A stretch of 64,000 nucleotides of DNA from the NCBI RefSeq assembly GCF_021134715.1, contig NC_060017.1, forward strand, positions 1,240,001 to 1,304,000, given 5' to 3'. The translations under genes were made by a program, and so were the position numbers. The notes below the pieces were generated by a model. It made no database searches and had not been told where the DNA came from. It saw only the letters and a program-made list of their open reading frames with translations. Of the stretch, positions 11,806-25,032 are shown one piece after another; the first letter of the stretch is position 1; the number at the start of each line of letters is the position of its first letter. Origin of the DNA: Daphnia pulex (Eukaryota > Arthropoda > Branchiopoda > Diplostraca > Daphniidae).

Positions 11806-14800
11806 CGGTAGAGAGTTTGAGGACCAATAATAATGAGCCGGTTGTTGCTGTGCACGCACGTTTCACCTTCAGTTGCCAGCAGTGTCGACTCAACTTTTCG
11901 AGCGCAATTCGTGTCATTGAAAACACGAATACTTCTAGCCAGCGCATGCACGGAATTGTGTGCGTTATAAATCACAAAAAGAAGAAGAAGAGAGCCCGCC
12001 GTCAAATCTTGAAATCATTAAGACAATATGCAGCGACGTCGTCGTTATCTTTCTGTCGGCGGCCGTTGTTATATACTGAGACTGCAGTCATAAATCAAAA
12101 TGTTTCCTTTGTTGTTTTCTTGTTCATCAGGCGAACATCCAGCAGCGATGCAGCACGGCCAGTCGTCGTCGTCGGAGAGGAGACCCTTGGTCATATCGAT
12201 GCTCGTCGTCGTCATGGCCTCCTGGTTCTTCATGTGGAAATGTTCGTTCAGTCGGTAACCGACCTAAGAGCGTCCGACAGAATGTCCATCCCGGCGTGAC
12301 ACAACAGACGAAAATGAAACGGAGAAGAAAACAACAAACAAAAAACCAAACTAAAAACGACCGAGAGACGACCGCACACGCCCAGTGCCAAGAGAAAGGC
12401 AATCGAGCGCTCAAAACAGCAAAATGGCTTAGATAATTTATTGACGCGGGAGCGAGGACGGCAGTGGAGCGGAGCAGCAGCAGCAGAGCCACCGCGCTGA
12501 TGGAAACACCAAGAAACGAATAAAAACAAATAATAATAACAACAGACACAGCAGACAATTCATGCTCATATGTGTGTGTGTGCGGGTGGTGTGTATATAG
12601 CCAGCAGCTGTATGGTAGTTTCTTGGCCGGGGGATTTTCGTCTGGCAATGAAATGAGAAGAACAAAAGTTAACCGTCGTTTTCAAGTGATTTCTCCCGCG
12701 ACAGTGGACATAATTCTGTGCAGTGTACACGCATCGTCGCCGGCCGAAAAACAGGGCTAGACGCGACGACGCGGATTAGTGCTATACTGCTGCTGCTCTT
12801 TCGTGCGTCATGCCAATGTTGAATCGGGGAAATCGTTCGGTTTTCTCTTTTTTTTTTGTTTTTGTTTTTATTTTTTTCCTACTTGTTTTTTTCCTTTTTT
12901 CTCTCTCTCTCTCTTTCCCTGTGCGTGTTGCATCCAGTCAACTGGCGTTACTATAGACGCCGAACGGCTGATATTGGGTCGTGGCTTTGCGTTGTCGCCT
13001 ATCTATATATACCGAAAACGTTCAACCGGCAGCTCTCAGTCCCCCACCCCCTGCTGCGCCAAAAGATCGTGAACGAAGGCGATCAATAACCGAGAGAAGA
13101 TTCTCCGTGCAGTCCACCGTATCGTCGTCGTCTCTCCCGCTCTCCCTGAACTCTGGGAGGAGAGGAGAGGCGCGCTTCATCCCGAGCGCTCCGTCATCCA
13201 ACAGCATCGCCTGGCCAAAGTCGTCGCTCCGATTGTGTCGCAATGGACATTTCCCTTTTTTTTTATAAATGTAGCCGAACAATATATTATGTTAGCACAT
13301 GTCAAAACAATAATGGCGATATTCTGTATTGTATCATTTGTATTCGCGCGATATCTAATAACCATTGGCGATTATATAAGTTGGTTGTGCGCTGCTGGCT
13401 CCATTGCCTTTTTCTTCCCAATTCGGTTGATTTCTCACTTTTCCACATTTTCACTTTGTCTGAAAATGTTGCCCCCCCCCCTTACTACTACAACCGGGTG
13501 GAATAAAAGTTATAGATTCGTGGCCATCGATTTCTGGGGTTAATTACCGGAGCAGGACGAATAACAATCAGAACAAGGCGCCGCCACGAGCCTCACCCCG
13601 AACGAACGAATGGATGGCGCCGGCGGAATATTATGAGATAAGCCGCTCGCTCTCGTCCGCCGGTTACACGGCGAATACCATCCGCACCAGTGACTCGACG
13701 CTGCTGCTGCTGCTGCTCTTGTACGATAGAACCACAGCACATTACCCCTTCCTTCCTTCCTTCCCTTCCTTCTAAATAAATAAAAAAATAAATAACCGAC
13801 ACGCCGTGCACATCATCAAACAGCAAAATTCTCGTCTCATCATATATTTTGCTCCTTTTTTTTCATCATTTGGAATTGAGATCAAAAATAAAAATAATAA
13901 CCCGAAAATTGTTTCCTCTTTCCGCTGTGCTCTGTACAATATTGCTCCATCCCGCCGAGCTGTATAATGACACTCACCACGTAGGAAATGTCCTATAAAT
14001 ATATTGATACATAGACTCATTTTCACTGTGTACGCGCCGCCATGATGATGATGATGTAACAACATGTCATATTCTATATACTCCATATATAATAATCGCG
14101 CCGTGTTATCATTTCATCCATCAGACCCTCTCATCCACCCCCACTACATACACTACACATGTACTCCCCCACTCATCATCTGACGTTCACAAGCGATCGA
14201 TATATAATAAACCCTTATTAATTTAGACTTTTTTGCGTTGGTCCACTTCAATAAATGTGCTGGGTTGTTCACAAATCTCTAGATCCAACTCAATTGGGGA
14301 AAAAAAAACTTATTTTCTGTTTCCTTTTTTTATGTGTCACAAATAGGAAAAAGACAAAAAAAACTATGACGAATTGTATACTCCCCCTCCACCGTTGATG
14401 GCCCCAAAAAGAAAAAGAAAAAACTACTGTGGAACAATTACTCATTTTTTGATATTATATTCACGTCAAATGTCAAATTTCTCTTTTCTTTGAATCTTTG
14501 TGCGATGAAGCTGCTGCTGCTGCTGCGCTCGGTTTCTTTTCGGGTCGTTCAGTCATTCACTCCGCCGGAACTCCCGCCAACATTGACGTTGTACCAACTT
14601 TGACAAACGAAGAAGATACAAACCGGGCGGAGGAGTTGGGAGGTACGTACATATACTAGATGTGCCCAACAGTATATATAGGGAGCGGATGTAAAAAGAT
14701 GGACGAGAGTCAAAAGAGTTGATGAATCGTGTGTGCTTGGTGATGACAACACACAACCAACCAAATCGTACGGCGCTCGATATACCGTAGCGCGCGGAAA

Positions 14801-17800
14801 CGAGATTATTTAATCTTATTTGAGGAACAAAACCAACAGAGGTTTATTATTGTGATTATTATGTTGCTGGTGCTGTTGTTGCATTTTGGCCTTTTGATGT
14901 GTACAAACGGGAGCGGTTATTGCCGAAAGATTCGCCAACGTCATTGGATCTATGCGATGAGCCAAAGAAGCTGGCACCGGGAATATATAGACATCAAATC
15001 GGGATGGAGAGAAAAGGTAACCCGAGAGACACTCGGGTGGCTGACTGAAGGAATAACGAACGTGTGTGGGCGGAGTCGATAAAATCTACATACGATACTC
15101 CTCCACGTCTATCGAAGGACTTTTATGTATGCGATGCTGGATATTTAGGAATAACCTTAGACGCGTCGCAATAGCTAGAGGAGCCCAGCTCAAAATCGAT
15201 CTGGATATAGATGTCGGGAAACTACTAAAAGAAGATAATATTGTATGATATGATAGTATAGACGGCATCATCATCCATCTTTCTCTTAGTCTCATCCAAG
15301 ATACAACACATCATCATCTCATTCACGGGTGTTTTGCAGAATAAAAGGAAAAGCGGGGCTCGCCGCTCGCTATGATGGTCTATACTCTGTTCTTGAAACC
15401 AAATAAAGGAAGAACACACATATGCATGACCGTCTGCAGCAGCAGAGCAGAGGTCGGAGATGGTCATTGAATCTAATCTCTCCTCCTGTTGGGGGAATTC
15501 GTCAATGGAGAAGTTGAGTTTTGTTGTTTGGGGGAAGGGATGCACGTCATCATTTTTATTTTTTGATGCTGGAATAAAAGACGTCAGGCCGGAGATGGTG
15601 GAAATAATAAAATACTTTGGGAAAATACTACTAAAAAAAACAAGTCAGTGAAGAGGACATGACGACGACAAGAAAACAATAACAGCAGCGGCGGGACATA
15701 AAACACGAGAGCCATTTCATTGCTGGTGACTTATTTATTAATATTTCAATAAAAATTCTCTCGACAGAACAAGATACAGAGCGAATACTACTACCGAGCT
15801 GGATGCAAATCCCTTGATGCCATGAGACTTTTAAGGATTCATTTTCTTCTTCTTCTTCGTCTTCTTTGGTCGTTGCGTTCAAAGGAGACGGACCAGGGGA
15901 TAGAATATAGAAGATACACGGAGAGGGGGCGATGAATAATTCGTCGATGCAACCAGAGAAAAAAAAACGGGATGGGATATCTCGTCTCTACGTTTTTATG
16001 AGACGGAAATAGGAGAGAAATGGTTTCGGTCGTCTGCGTTTAATCCCACTTTTTTTATATGAATATTACGCCCCTTGTTCTGTTCTGTTCTGTTCTCTCT
16101 CGTGATTCTTGCAAACGAGGACTGATCGATGCAACGAGGCGAACGACGGTTGATACAGATCGAACATTGTGGGAGAAAAAAGAGTTGGCGTCTTTTGACT
16201 TTTTGAATTCGAGTCGATTCGGGCGGCGAAATAGAAGAAGACCCCGCCGGGACGACGACGACGCCAGGGTATAGATGAGGGGCGGGGGGAGGATCTTCTA
16301 TATAGAAATTGCCGCATCACGACGCCGGATAGAAACATTGTCTCCCGACACGACTCGACTCCCTCTTCTTCTTTTGACTGTGTATATACAACTCGATCGA
16401 ATCATGTGTGTTTTATTTGGTAGACACGCGATGATGTGACACAGGGCCCGAACCCATTATTATCAGCTGCGCGCTCTTATAATAATACCATACCCGGTTA
16501 TATAAGGGAGGAAGAAGAAGAAGAATCTAACAACAATAGTTCTTCCTTCCTATATAGTATGTCTAAAAGACGTGATGTAGTCTAGACAATAGAACTATGG
16601 CTGGATGAAACAATATGCCCTCGCATGTCTTTGTTGCCGTCTGACTTTTTGTAGTGTATACATTCTACCAGCGGCAAAACTGATGAAGGAATGCACGAGC
16701 GAAAACCGTCGATGTTGTCAATAGTAGCGGCGGATGTAAATATGGTTGGCACCGGCCCCGTTTTGACTTGTTTATCATATCGAGTTTGCCCCTTTCTGCG
16801 CGTTTGCTTTCGACGACCAAAAAAGAAAAAAAGAAAGAAGAGACTGGTGATGTGATTGGACACAATTTGGGGGTTGCAACCAGCAACGCAGCAAGCCAGC
16901 AAATAAGAGAATCAAGCCGGAGAAGACAGAAAAATCCCGCCAAAGTTTTCATTTCCAACTGGGCGATCGCTGATGTTTGCCAAGCCAAAAGAAGACTGGC
17001 TGTGCCAGTCCATCCAGTTATTATATGTATACATCTAATCAATCACGATGCCAATCGAATTACGGATTACATGTCCGCACAGCGCTGCATGAATTGGCCT
17101 CGTCAACCGCTGCAGTGGCTCTTGGAGTGCCGCTTCTTCTTCTTCTTCCTCTCTCCCAACACACAGCACAGCACAATAAGTTTCGCATGTTGCCAGCAGC
17201 TCAGCAGCAGCTGCTGCGCTCAACTTTCCCCTGACCAAACTCGCACAGCTCAGCAACACACGGACAAGGTAAAGTCGTGTATATATGTATACACCCACTT
17301 CAAGTAGACCTATACATGTGGAGGGAGGGAGGGGGGGGAGGAAGGGAATATTTGCGTGACCACAATAGACACACACGGACCCCCGGCGTGCATGTCGCCC
17401 AGCATTTGCGACCCACAGTATATGTATCATAACAAATATTATTATCATTCTAAAGTCTACATAGAACTATATGTGCTGTTACCGGACTGCTGAGAGAGGG
17501 GACCATACATGAGTCCATCAGTCGTTTGGCTGTGCACAGCTCCGACATTGTGTGTGCGGTCGTGTTTATTTGTGAGTGAAGAGAGGCCAGGAGGGGAATC
17601 AAGAGGCAAATCAGGCGATGATGTTGGGAGATAAGAGGGACGACAAATGGGCACCTTAGCACATGCTGGGCCATAATACACCGTAGCACAGAGTGCCGGC
17701 AACGGCCGCCCCAGGACTGCGCTGTATGTGTGCACTACACCCGCAATGCAGCTCAATGTCTCACGAAATGTTTACATATAACACCACCAGAAGGAAGAGC

Positions 17801-18603
17801 ATCAGCTCAACTCCCCACTTAACGTTGATTATATCTTCGCTGGCCGCTGGTCTTTAAACTTCTTGATTGGCGATTAGACAAACTCGTCTCCGTGTGCTAT
17901 ATTATTATCTTATATACTATACGTATACCCTGCAGCAGCAGCAGCAACAGCAGCAGACCAGAGACGAGATGTGGACGGACAGACAATACTATGGTATATG
18001 TCCTGCGTGAAATAAGCGCGTCCGCCGCCTCCGCCTGTATAGAAAATCACTTGGCTATAAACGGCGCATCACCTATATAGCACGGAGAGAGCTGCTACTG
18101 CATCCGCACTGCCCTATATTACATCCAGCGGCCCAAAAGTTTGACAAGTTAAGAGCGCACCAGGCTATATATTATAGCCCGTCAGTGTGAATACAATGTG
18201 AAAGAGCTAGAAAACGGATAATACGAAGCTACTGTGCTACACTGCCTTCTAGAGTCTAGCTATTTCATGATTCTTTTTCTATCTTTTTCTTTTCTTTTTT
18301 TGGGATCTCGGCAGTGGCTTTGGCGGACTTTTTTTCGTGGTATTTCACTAGACACACACACAAAAACAATACTGATAGCTCCTATTGCAGTATGGGATCC
18401 TATCTTAAAAACACAATATTTCATATCCCATTTTCCGGTTTGAAAGGTCCCCCTCCGCTCCTCTGTGGCTTTCACAGTTGAAGAACGTCGAGCGGCGGGC
18501 TGCTCCTCCCGCGCTCCTTTCTTGCTCCTGGATAAATGCTGATATGCTGAACTGCAGTCTGTGTTGCTGCTGTATGGCTCCGCATGATAAAACTTTCAAT
18601 AAG

Positions 18604-18623
18604 TCTCTCTCTCTCTCTCTCTC
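18604..18623. repeat. (TC)10 microsatellite
   Basis: Uninterrupted TC dinucleotide run, read directly; similar shorter runs occur at 22360-22390 and 22682-22700. Confidence 0.95.
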
Positions 18624-18726
18624 GACACTCGTTAAACTTACACGGCTTTAAGAGCTGCAAGTGAACGCTGTGAACAGGAAAATATCAACGTTCAAAAGCA
18701 GGAAAATCAACTCGTCCCGCCAAAAA

Positions 18727-18740
18727 GGGGGGGGGGGGGG
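18727..18740. repeat. G14 homopolymer
   Basis: Fourteen consecutive G on the plus strand. A second G14 run lies at 27948-27961. Confidence 0.95.
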
Positions 18741-21700
18741 AGGAAATATTCGACTAGTTGCGTGAGAAATAGTGGATATAATATCGATGTGCAGAGCCGA
18801 CCAGCTGAACAATATCGTCCCTGTTGTGTAGACTGTAGAGACACTGTATTGTAGAGTATATCTATCTACAGTATATATCTATATAAAGCGCGCGGTTGCA
18901 GCTCCTGTGATACTACGTCATAACAAAGCCACAGAGGCGGAACGACAGCAGCAGCAAGCGCATTGGTGATGTGTGTGTCTGCTCGGCTAGAGCCGTCATG
19001 TACATAGATATCTGACATAAATATATAGCCCCTTCCCCGCCCGCGTCACGTTGGAGACGCACTGGGCTGTGTAGCAGGCATTGGGGGAGTCTCCGGCTTG
19101 TGTATAATGGCAGTACATGGTTTGGGCGAGGCCGGCCGAAAATCCCGGCCCCTACAAGGAAATCTGCGGTGTTCGGTGAGCCGCCAATATCTAAACGGAG
19201 ACAGAGAGCTAGATCAATACAAAAAAGGGAACTGTAGCTCATCTATGTACGGTAGCCTACATAATCTATTCCCCTATGCCTTTTCGGATGCTGTTGGTGG
19301 TGGTGATGGTGCCAAATCCATCGAATCGCTCAATTTTGTCCTTCGTTTGAGTCTGATGGAAACAGCCTCCGGCGATTATCTCTAGACGGATGGCTGTATA
19401 AAGAGTCGGTTTTAATTACTGGATTTGTTTGATTTGCATCGATATAATATAGGAGCAGCACGCATATAAGGGTAACGAGTACAGAGAAGGTCATTGGAGT
19501 GGTCGGCGGTTTGTTGTGGGCGCGCAACTGAGACATCAGCAGCCAACGTGAAATTAATAATCAACCGGACCTCGTCGTACTTCTTGCCAGCCGCAGCGAA
19601 CGGCTAAGGAGCCAACTGCTGGAAGGACATCTCATGTGTTTTTCGAGGAGCTGATTCCCTTGACCACAACTATAAGTGACCATCCAAGTCTATGCCGTTG
19701 CGTAATATTACCTACGCATATACAAAATGAAACGTGAACTCTATTTCGTTTACTTGATTTGTTTCGATTATTTTATAGGCGCACTTGGAAATAAGAGTCG
19801 AAAGAGATTTAATCACGCTGAAGCGAGTGATGTAGTATAGCTATATATGTTATCGTCGGCAAGGATCTAGAATATTTCATCATCGATGAAGGCCATCCAG
19901 GAAAAACTGTATGGTATGCGACGACGTAATTGTCACAGGATCGGGGAAATCTCATCTGCTGTTTCTTTAATTGAATTTGCTTCGTCTCGTCGGTCGCTGG
20001 TTGCCGGGAGAATCTGAAGAGGCAGCAAAAGGAGCAAGGCCAAAACCAGGAGCCAAGAGGATCTATTAAAGACCTTGCGCCTAATAATGTAGTGGTTGCT
20101 CGTCGCGCTGCTGCTGCTGCTGCTCTGTAAGGCTGCACACAGCACCAGAGCACCACCTACTCACGACCGAGCGGTGCCGTTCTCTTGACACGTGCGGCAA
20201 GAGCCGCAATTTACATCCCGTCACAAAAATGGCACGCAGCCTCTTATTATGTGATGAGCCATTTCTCTCGCCGCGTTGAATAGGCAACTCGAGTCGGCAG
20301 CACTCGATTTGCCAATGGAAGTTGGAAGAAAAACAATGGCGCCTGTAAAATCAGCAACCAGCAATCTGCTAAGCAAAGGTTAATTAATTCATGCCGACCC
20401 AATTTATAAATGTCGTCTTCTTGCATAAGACGCTTGCACTTGACTCTTCCCAGAACACATAATTAAATTGATTTTAATGACGTTAAGTGTACGTAGGACG
20501 CGTCGTCGTGAAATCGATTCTCGCGCAAATACTCTTGGCGGTTGTTGTTATGTAAACGTTCCGTCTCTTTCTTTTTTTCTTTTTCAATATAGGGCGCCCG
20601 ATGTTTGGCTACGTGGCCAAAGCCATAACTCATCGATATCTCGTTCGCAGAGAAAAGAAAAATATGTTGTTGCTGTATGCAGCCATTTATAGGCTACGGT
20701 GGGGGTACGTAAAAGGCTGATGCGGCCACTTGAACTGGAGCGTGTAAAGAATAATGCCATACGCGCCGGCCAGGAATCTAGTCCAAAAGAAAACGAGACT
20801 ATAGGCTGCACAGCAGTAGTTTCAAGAAAGATAGACAGCATGTATCATAATTTCGCCAACTGGCCGTCAGTTTCGATGTCGGACGAACATGCATCAGGGA
20901 GAGGCATGACAGCAGCGCAGTTCAGCAATAGGCGCCAATATATTACACGTCCGGCAACTGCTGTGTGCCGTCGCTGCTGCTGCTGTTGAGTATATCTCCC
21001 CCTCTTGTGATGCGTGCAGTTCCACTGGGAACTCCCGTTGCGACTTGCAACTTGGAGCACACGGCACGCTTGATTCAAAGCATAAGCTATAAGCGACGCT
21101 GGCTCGCCCGTCCTCCTAGCTTCTATGTAGTGAACGCTTCCAGCAGGGCCCGAGATCAACGTGGCTAGCCTATTATATTCGTGTGTAGAGTATTAGTCCA
21201 CCAACACTATACTATATACGGTATACGCCTGTACGTACCCTTGTCGTCTGTTTCGTTTGTAAAAGTCAGCATGGCCCGCTCTCCCTGGAATAGTTGATTC
21301 GTATACAGCTACTACGTACATACACAACGCATTCGGTCGCTGGATGGTGTCTACGTATGCTGCTATACAGGCATAATAAATTCGCTGGATTTTCCCTTAA
21401 AAATACACACACAAAAAAGGAAAAGTTGCTGCTGCTGAGACAGAGGAAATGTGCAATGGCTCACGTAGTCGCGGGCGTTGAAAGGCCATGTATTGAATAA
21501 GACATGTACACACATCAAACGTAAGCCATATTGTTAGCCGCATGTCATTCATAGATAAAAAGCACGGCCCCAAAAAACAAAAAGAAGAAGAAGAAGGGAG
21601 TCGATGAAAGTTGACTTTTTCTCCGATTCCGTGACGGTGTACGAAAAACCAGCCAGCCAAAATCAAAAATAGATATATTATAACAAATGATTAGATCCCG

Positions 21701-23100
21701 ACCGAAATAGAAAATATATTATAACATTAGACGAGGGAGAATGAGAGAGAGAGCGCCAAATTTAAATGGATTCGTTTCACACGTCGTTTTTTTTAAATAC
21801 CTTATACTATACGGTGCGGGACTCGTAAAACATCATCAGTTATTGGCAAATCAATTTCCATTTCATTTTGACGGTAATAGTTGAGCAGAGCACAAAAGCC
21901 AGGGAGAGAGGGCAACGACGACGATAGACGGTGATATCGTGATGCATCTTGCCATCTTGGCAGCGCTCACTCGAGTCGAGTTCAATCAAGTTACACCATC
22001 TCATATTATTCTGACGGATGAGGCTGCTGCTGCTGTATGGCGTTCGGCAACTTTAATCACGAATCGAAAGCTGCGTGGCAAATGATGTTGCCGCCATGCA
22101 GACAGACAATCTTCTTTTCTTCTTTTGAATCTTTTCTTTTCGTTTCGTTTCGTTTCTTTTCTTCTTTTGTCGTGGCGGTGCGTTCATTATAGATAGGAGA
22201 ATCGGTCGCTCGATACGAGCTCACCGCACAACCGCGCCCGCCTTTCTTGTCCATAGATGGGCTTATACAATCCGTTCAGATTATATTCTTTTTCATCGTA
22301 AATAGTTGCTCGGCTCATCAGCAGAACTGATGATGAGCTCTCCTCTCCGCGTAGGAGCCAATGTTTCCTCTCTCTCTTTCTCTCTCTCTCGACGTGAACT
22401 TGTAACAGTGTGATGGGGAGGAGGGCCAGCCAAAAAGAAAAAGGGAAAAAGGAAACAAAACACAACAAAAACCAAGGAACAAAACCAAACAAAAGAGCAT
22501 GAAGAAGCGCCCGAATGAAGGGGGGAAATGAAGAAAGATAATAGAAATATAAACGCACACAATGGGAGAAGTGAGGGAGAATAGGATCAAAGCTGCACGC
22601 AAATTTGCAAGGCTAATAATAATAATAAGGTGTAGTTCACGAGCCAAATAAACATATATATCTTTACATATTCGACTCTCGTCTCTCTCTCTCTCTCTTC
22701 ATTCCGGGAATATATAACTTTGCCAAATGATAATATTAGAAGAAGAAAATGAAAGAAAGAAAGAATACATAATAACCGAATGATGAGGAGGAACGGCGCA
22801 TTTTCCGCGTATAATGACGCGATTTGCTCGTTCGTGTACCTCCTCGATCATGTGACCTTATAGAGTTTTTGGCCGACCTTGGCCAAGTCGTCGCCGTCGT
22901 CATCTTCCTAAACGCCAATTTCATATTCCGTCGTTGTTGTTGTCCTTCTCTTTCTTTCTTTTTTGCCCCCCTTCTCTTTCTTTCTCTTTCCAATTTTTCT
23001 TTTCATCTTGACGTCTTTTCCGGGAAGGACAAGGCGTCATCCAAGTGAAATGGAAGAAACAAGTCAAAGGAACACACACACAGACACACACATATATGTA

Positions 23101-23126
23101 TAAAATAAAATAAAATAAAATAAAAA
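23101..23126. repeat. (TAAAA)5 microsatellite
   Basis: Five TAAAA units followed by a few extra A, read directly. Confidence 0.95.
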
Positions 23127-24186
23127 AGTGGCAGCGAGAAAGAGTAGCGGAGTAGGACACACATTGTTAACAACTTGTACAAAATGGTCAGGCTGCGGGA
23201 ACGATGAACCAACTCGCTTCTTCTTTTTCCCTCTTCTTCGTTTCTACATATACAAAAAAACGGGAGGAAAAAAAAGGAAGAAACCAACGTCTCTGCTGGC
23301 CCCTTTTCGTCTTCTTTTTTTGCTGTTCCGGCCCTGCATACGCGGCACTATGCAGCCAATGGGAAACGAGGGATTCATTCCAGCTTTACATACGATATAA
23401 CCAGGAGAAATGGGCTCGTATAATATGCATGAACGGTTCTCTTCAAGCGTTGACGTTCGTCTTCTTTTGCCTATTCTCTTCGCAACAAAAATACATTTGA
23501 AGACTACAAAGTTGTCGAACTTTTTTTCGTCCTCTTTTTTTTTCGTTATTTTCGTCTTATAGATCGGAAAATCGATTCCTCCACTAGGGACAGCAGCGCA
23601 GCGTGCCCATCATAATAATAACAGAAGCAAGGGCGCGCGGGGCTGCATGTGCATGGAACTTGTTCTTTTCGGCCGGAATATATATTATAATCGCCATTAT
23701 CCGTTTTCATTCTTATTCCGGCAGCATCGCCGCGATTCCGGCTATATGCATTCGTCCCGGGTTTCGGACACAATGGGCCGCTCGAATAATGTCGTGATGT
23801 CAAGGTGAGTGAAACGGATGCGGCAGCAGCAGACGAATCGCTTCCACAACTGTCTAGAGTACATTTATAGTCAAAAAGTACAGCGACTGCCTTAACTCTC
23901 ACGCACTGGCGCACTATATAATTGAGGCACATTTCACTCGAGCTGCTTCTTTTCTCTTCTCTTCTTCAAGCACTTGGATTTCAACGGGGTTTACCATCAG
24001 CTAGCGCAGCGAAATAGAATTAGCCGAAAAGGGCGGGTATCTGGTTGCTTCTGTTTGGGTCCGTATAGAATCGGCAGCGGACATTAGATTTGACGGGCGC
24101 GTGGATGAAGAGGTTTTCAGTGTTGCAGATTGCGCGGAGCCGGATACAAGTCCGGCCAGCTGTTTTCTACACGGAGCCAAAGATGC

Positions 24187-24364
24187 GCTGACCCTGGGAA
24201 AGATAGAGCGAAATGACGATGACGACGATGACCAGGACGACCAGGCAGAGCAAAAGCAGAAAACAACAGCAGATCCGGCGACGAAGTTTGTGGCTATCGG
24301 AGCGACGCTGAAGCAGAGCCTCTTCCACGCCGTCTAGAGTAAAGTCCACGCAAATTGACCTTTC
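24187..24364 (-). CDS. Candidate internal exon encoding a type II membrane anchor
   Basis: The minus strand has a good acceptor (pyrimidine-rich TTTTGTTGTTTTC, then GGCAG at 24369-24365) and an exon opening in frame as ERSICVDFTLDGVEEALLQR. Next come a basic stretch (HKLRRR) and about 22 hydrophobic residues (ICCCFLLLLCLVVLVIVVIVIS), then LYLSQGQ. Basic residues before the membrane segment predict the N terminus inside the cell. The exon starts in phase 0, exactly the phase in which the exon at 28792-28978 ends, so both may belong to one gene. There is no clean donor: the best is a weak one after CCCAGG near 24192, and the frame stops at a TAG 24 bases later. The family is not recognised. Confidence 0.42.
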
Positions 24365-25013
24365 CTGCCATTCGAAAAGAAAACAACAAAATAGTTAGAC
24401 ATACGGAGAAAATGTCGTTGGGATTTGATTTTTAATGCTCAATTATTCGAAAGAATGGCAACGTAATAACGAATTCACTTGACGCATAAAACATCAACTG
24501 CAGTGCTGTATACAGTGTAGACATAACAAAAAAGAAATAAGTATAAATGTATAAATGTATACTGCGTCTATAATCCGCATCCGACACGTGCCGCCCTATA
24601 AACTTGAAAGTGTCGGCCCGGAGAAAAGGGGGAAAGGACCAAAAAAGAAGAAAAGGTTATTGCGTCATATCCAGTCTGGCGCTATTGACGTTATTTTATC
24701 AGCACTCCCAATATTTGGGGGCTGCGTGTATTGATTAGTAAAGGCTAGATACATACAAGTCAACCAGCTATTTACTTCTTCTCGAGCTTATAAATAAAGC
24801 GCGAGCTCTGCCATCTCTGCGCGCGTAGATTCTCTTATTTATAAATGTACCGTCGCTGTCAAAGCCCGCCGGAGAAGAGCTTAGAGCTTATACGCAGATA
24901 CAACACGGGCCAGCCAAGGCAGTTTCTGCTGCTGCTCTCACAAAGTTAATCCGATCGAACAGGCACAAAGAGTCGGACGCCCGAGTGTGTGCATATAGCG
25001 CCCGGTACTACTT

Positions 25014-25032
25014 CTACTACTACTACTACTAC
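25014..25032. repeat. (CTA)n microsatellite
   Basis: Uninterrupted CTA trinucleotide run, read directly. Confidence 0.95.

Larger units (their letters stand above)
11339..24180. other. Long non-coding, microsatellite-rich tract
   Basis: About 12.8 kb without a supportable gene on either strand. Many frames are open only because of simple repeats (CTG/CAG giving Leu or Gln/Ser runs, GAA/TTC giving Glu/Phe runs, CT/AG dinucleotides). Transposon motifs are absent, in contrast to the window's edges. It lies downstream (minus sense) of the disordered-protein gene at 28.8-31 kb and may be intron or regulatory sequence of that gene. That is an inference from position and splice phase. Confidence 0.5.

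Noticed and set aside
12899..13300. Pyrimidine-rich tract with several possible splice acceptors on plus.
   Set aside because: No open exon with protein-like sequence follows; repeats explain the tract.
19933..20145. Minus-strand frame with a hydrophobic segment followed by a short charged end.
   Set aside because: It starts in a CAG/AGC repeat, ends soon after the hydrophobic part, and has no clear splice donor.
24101..24337. Plus-strand 78-residue acidic frame.
   Set aside because: It is the complement of the membrane-segment exon; the Asp run is the reverse of the Val/Ile codons.
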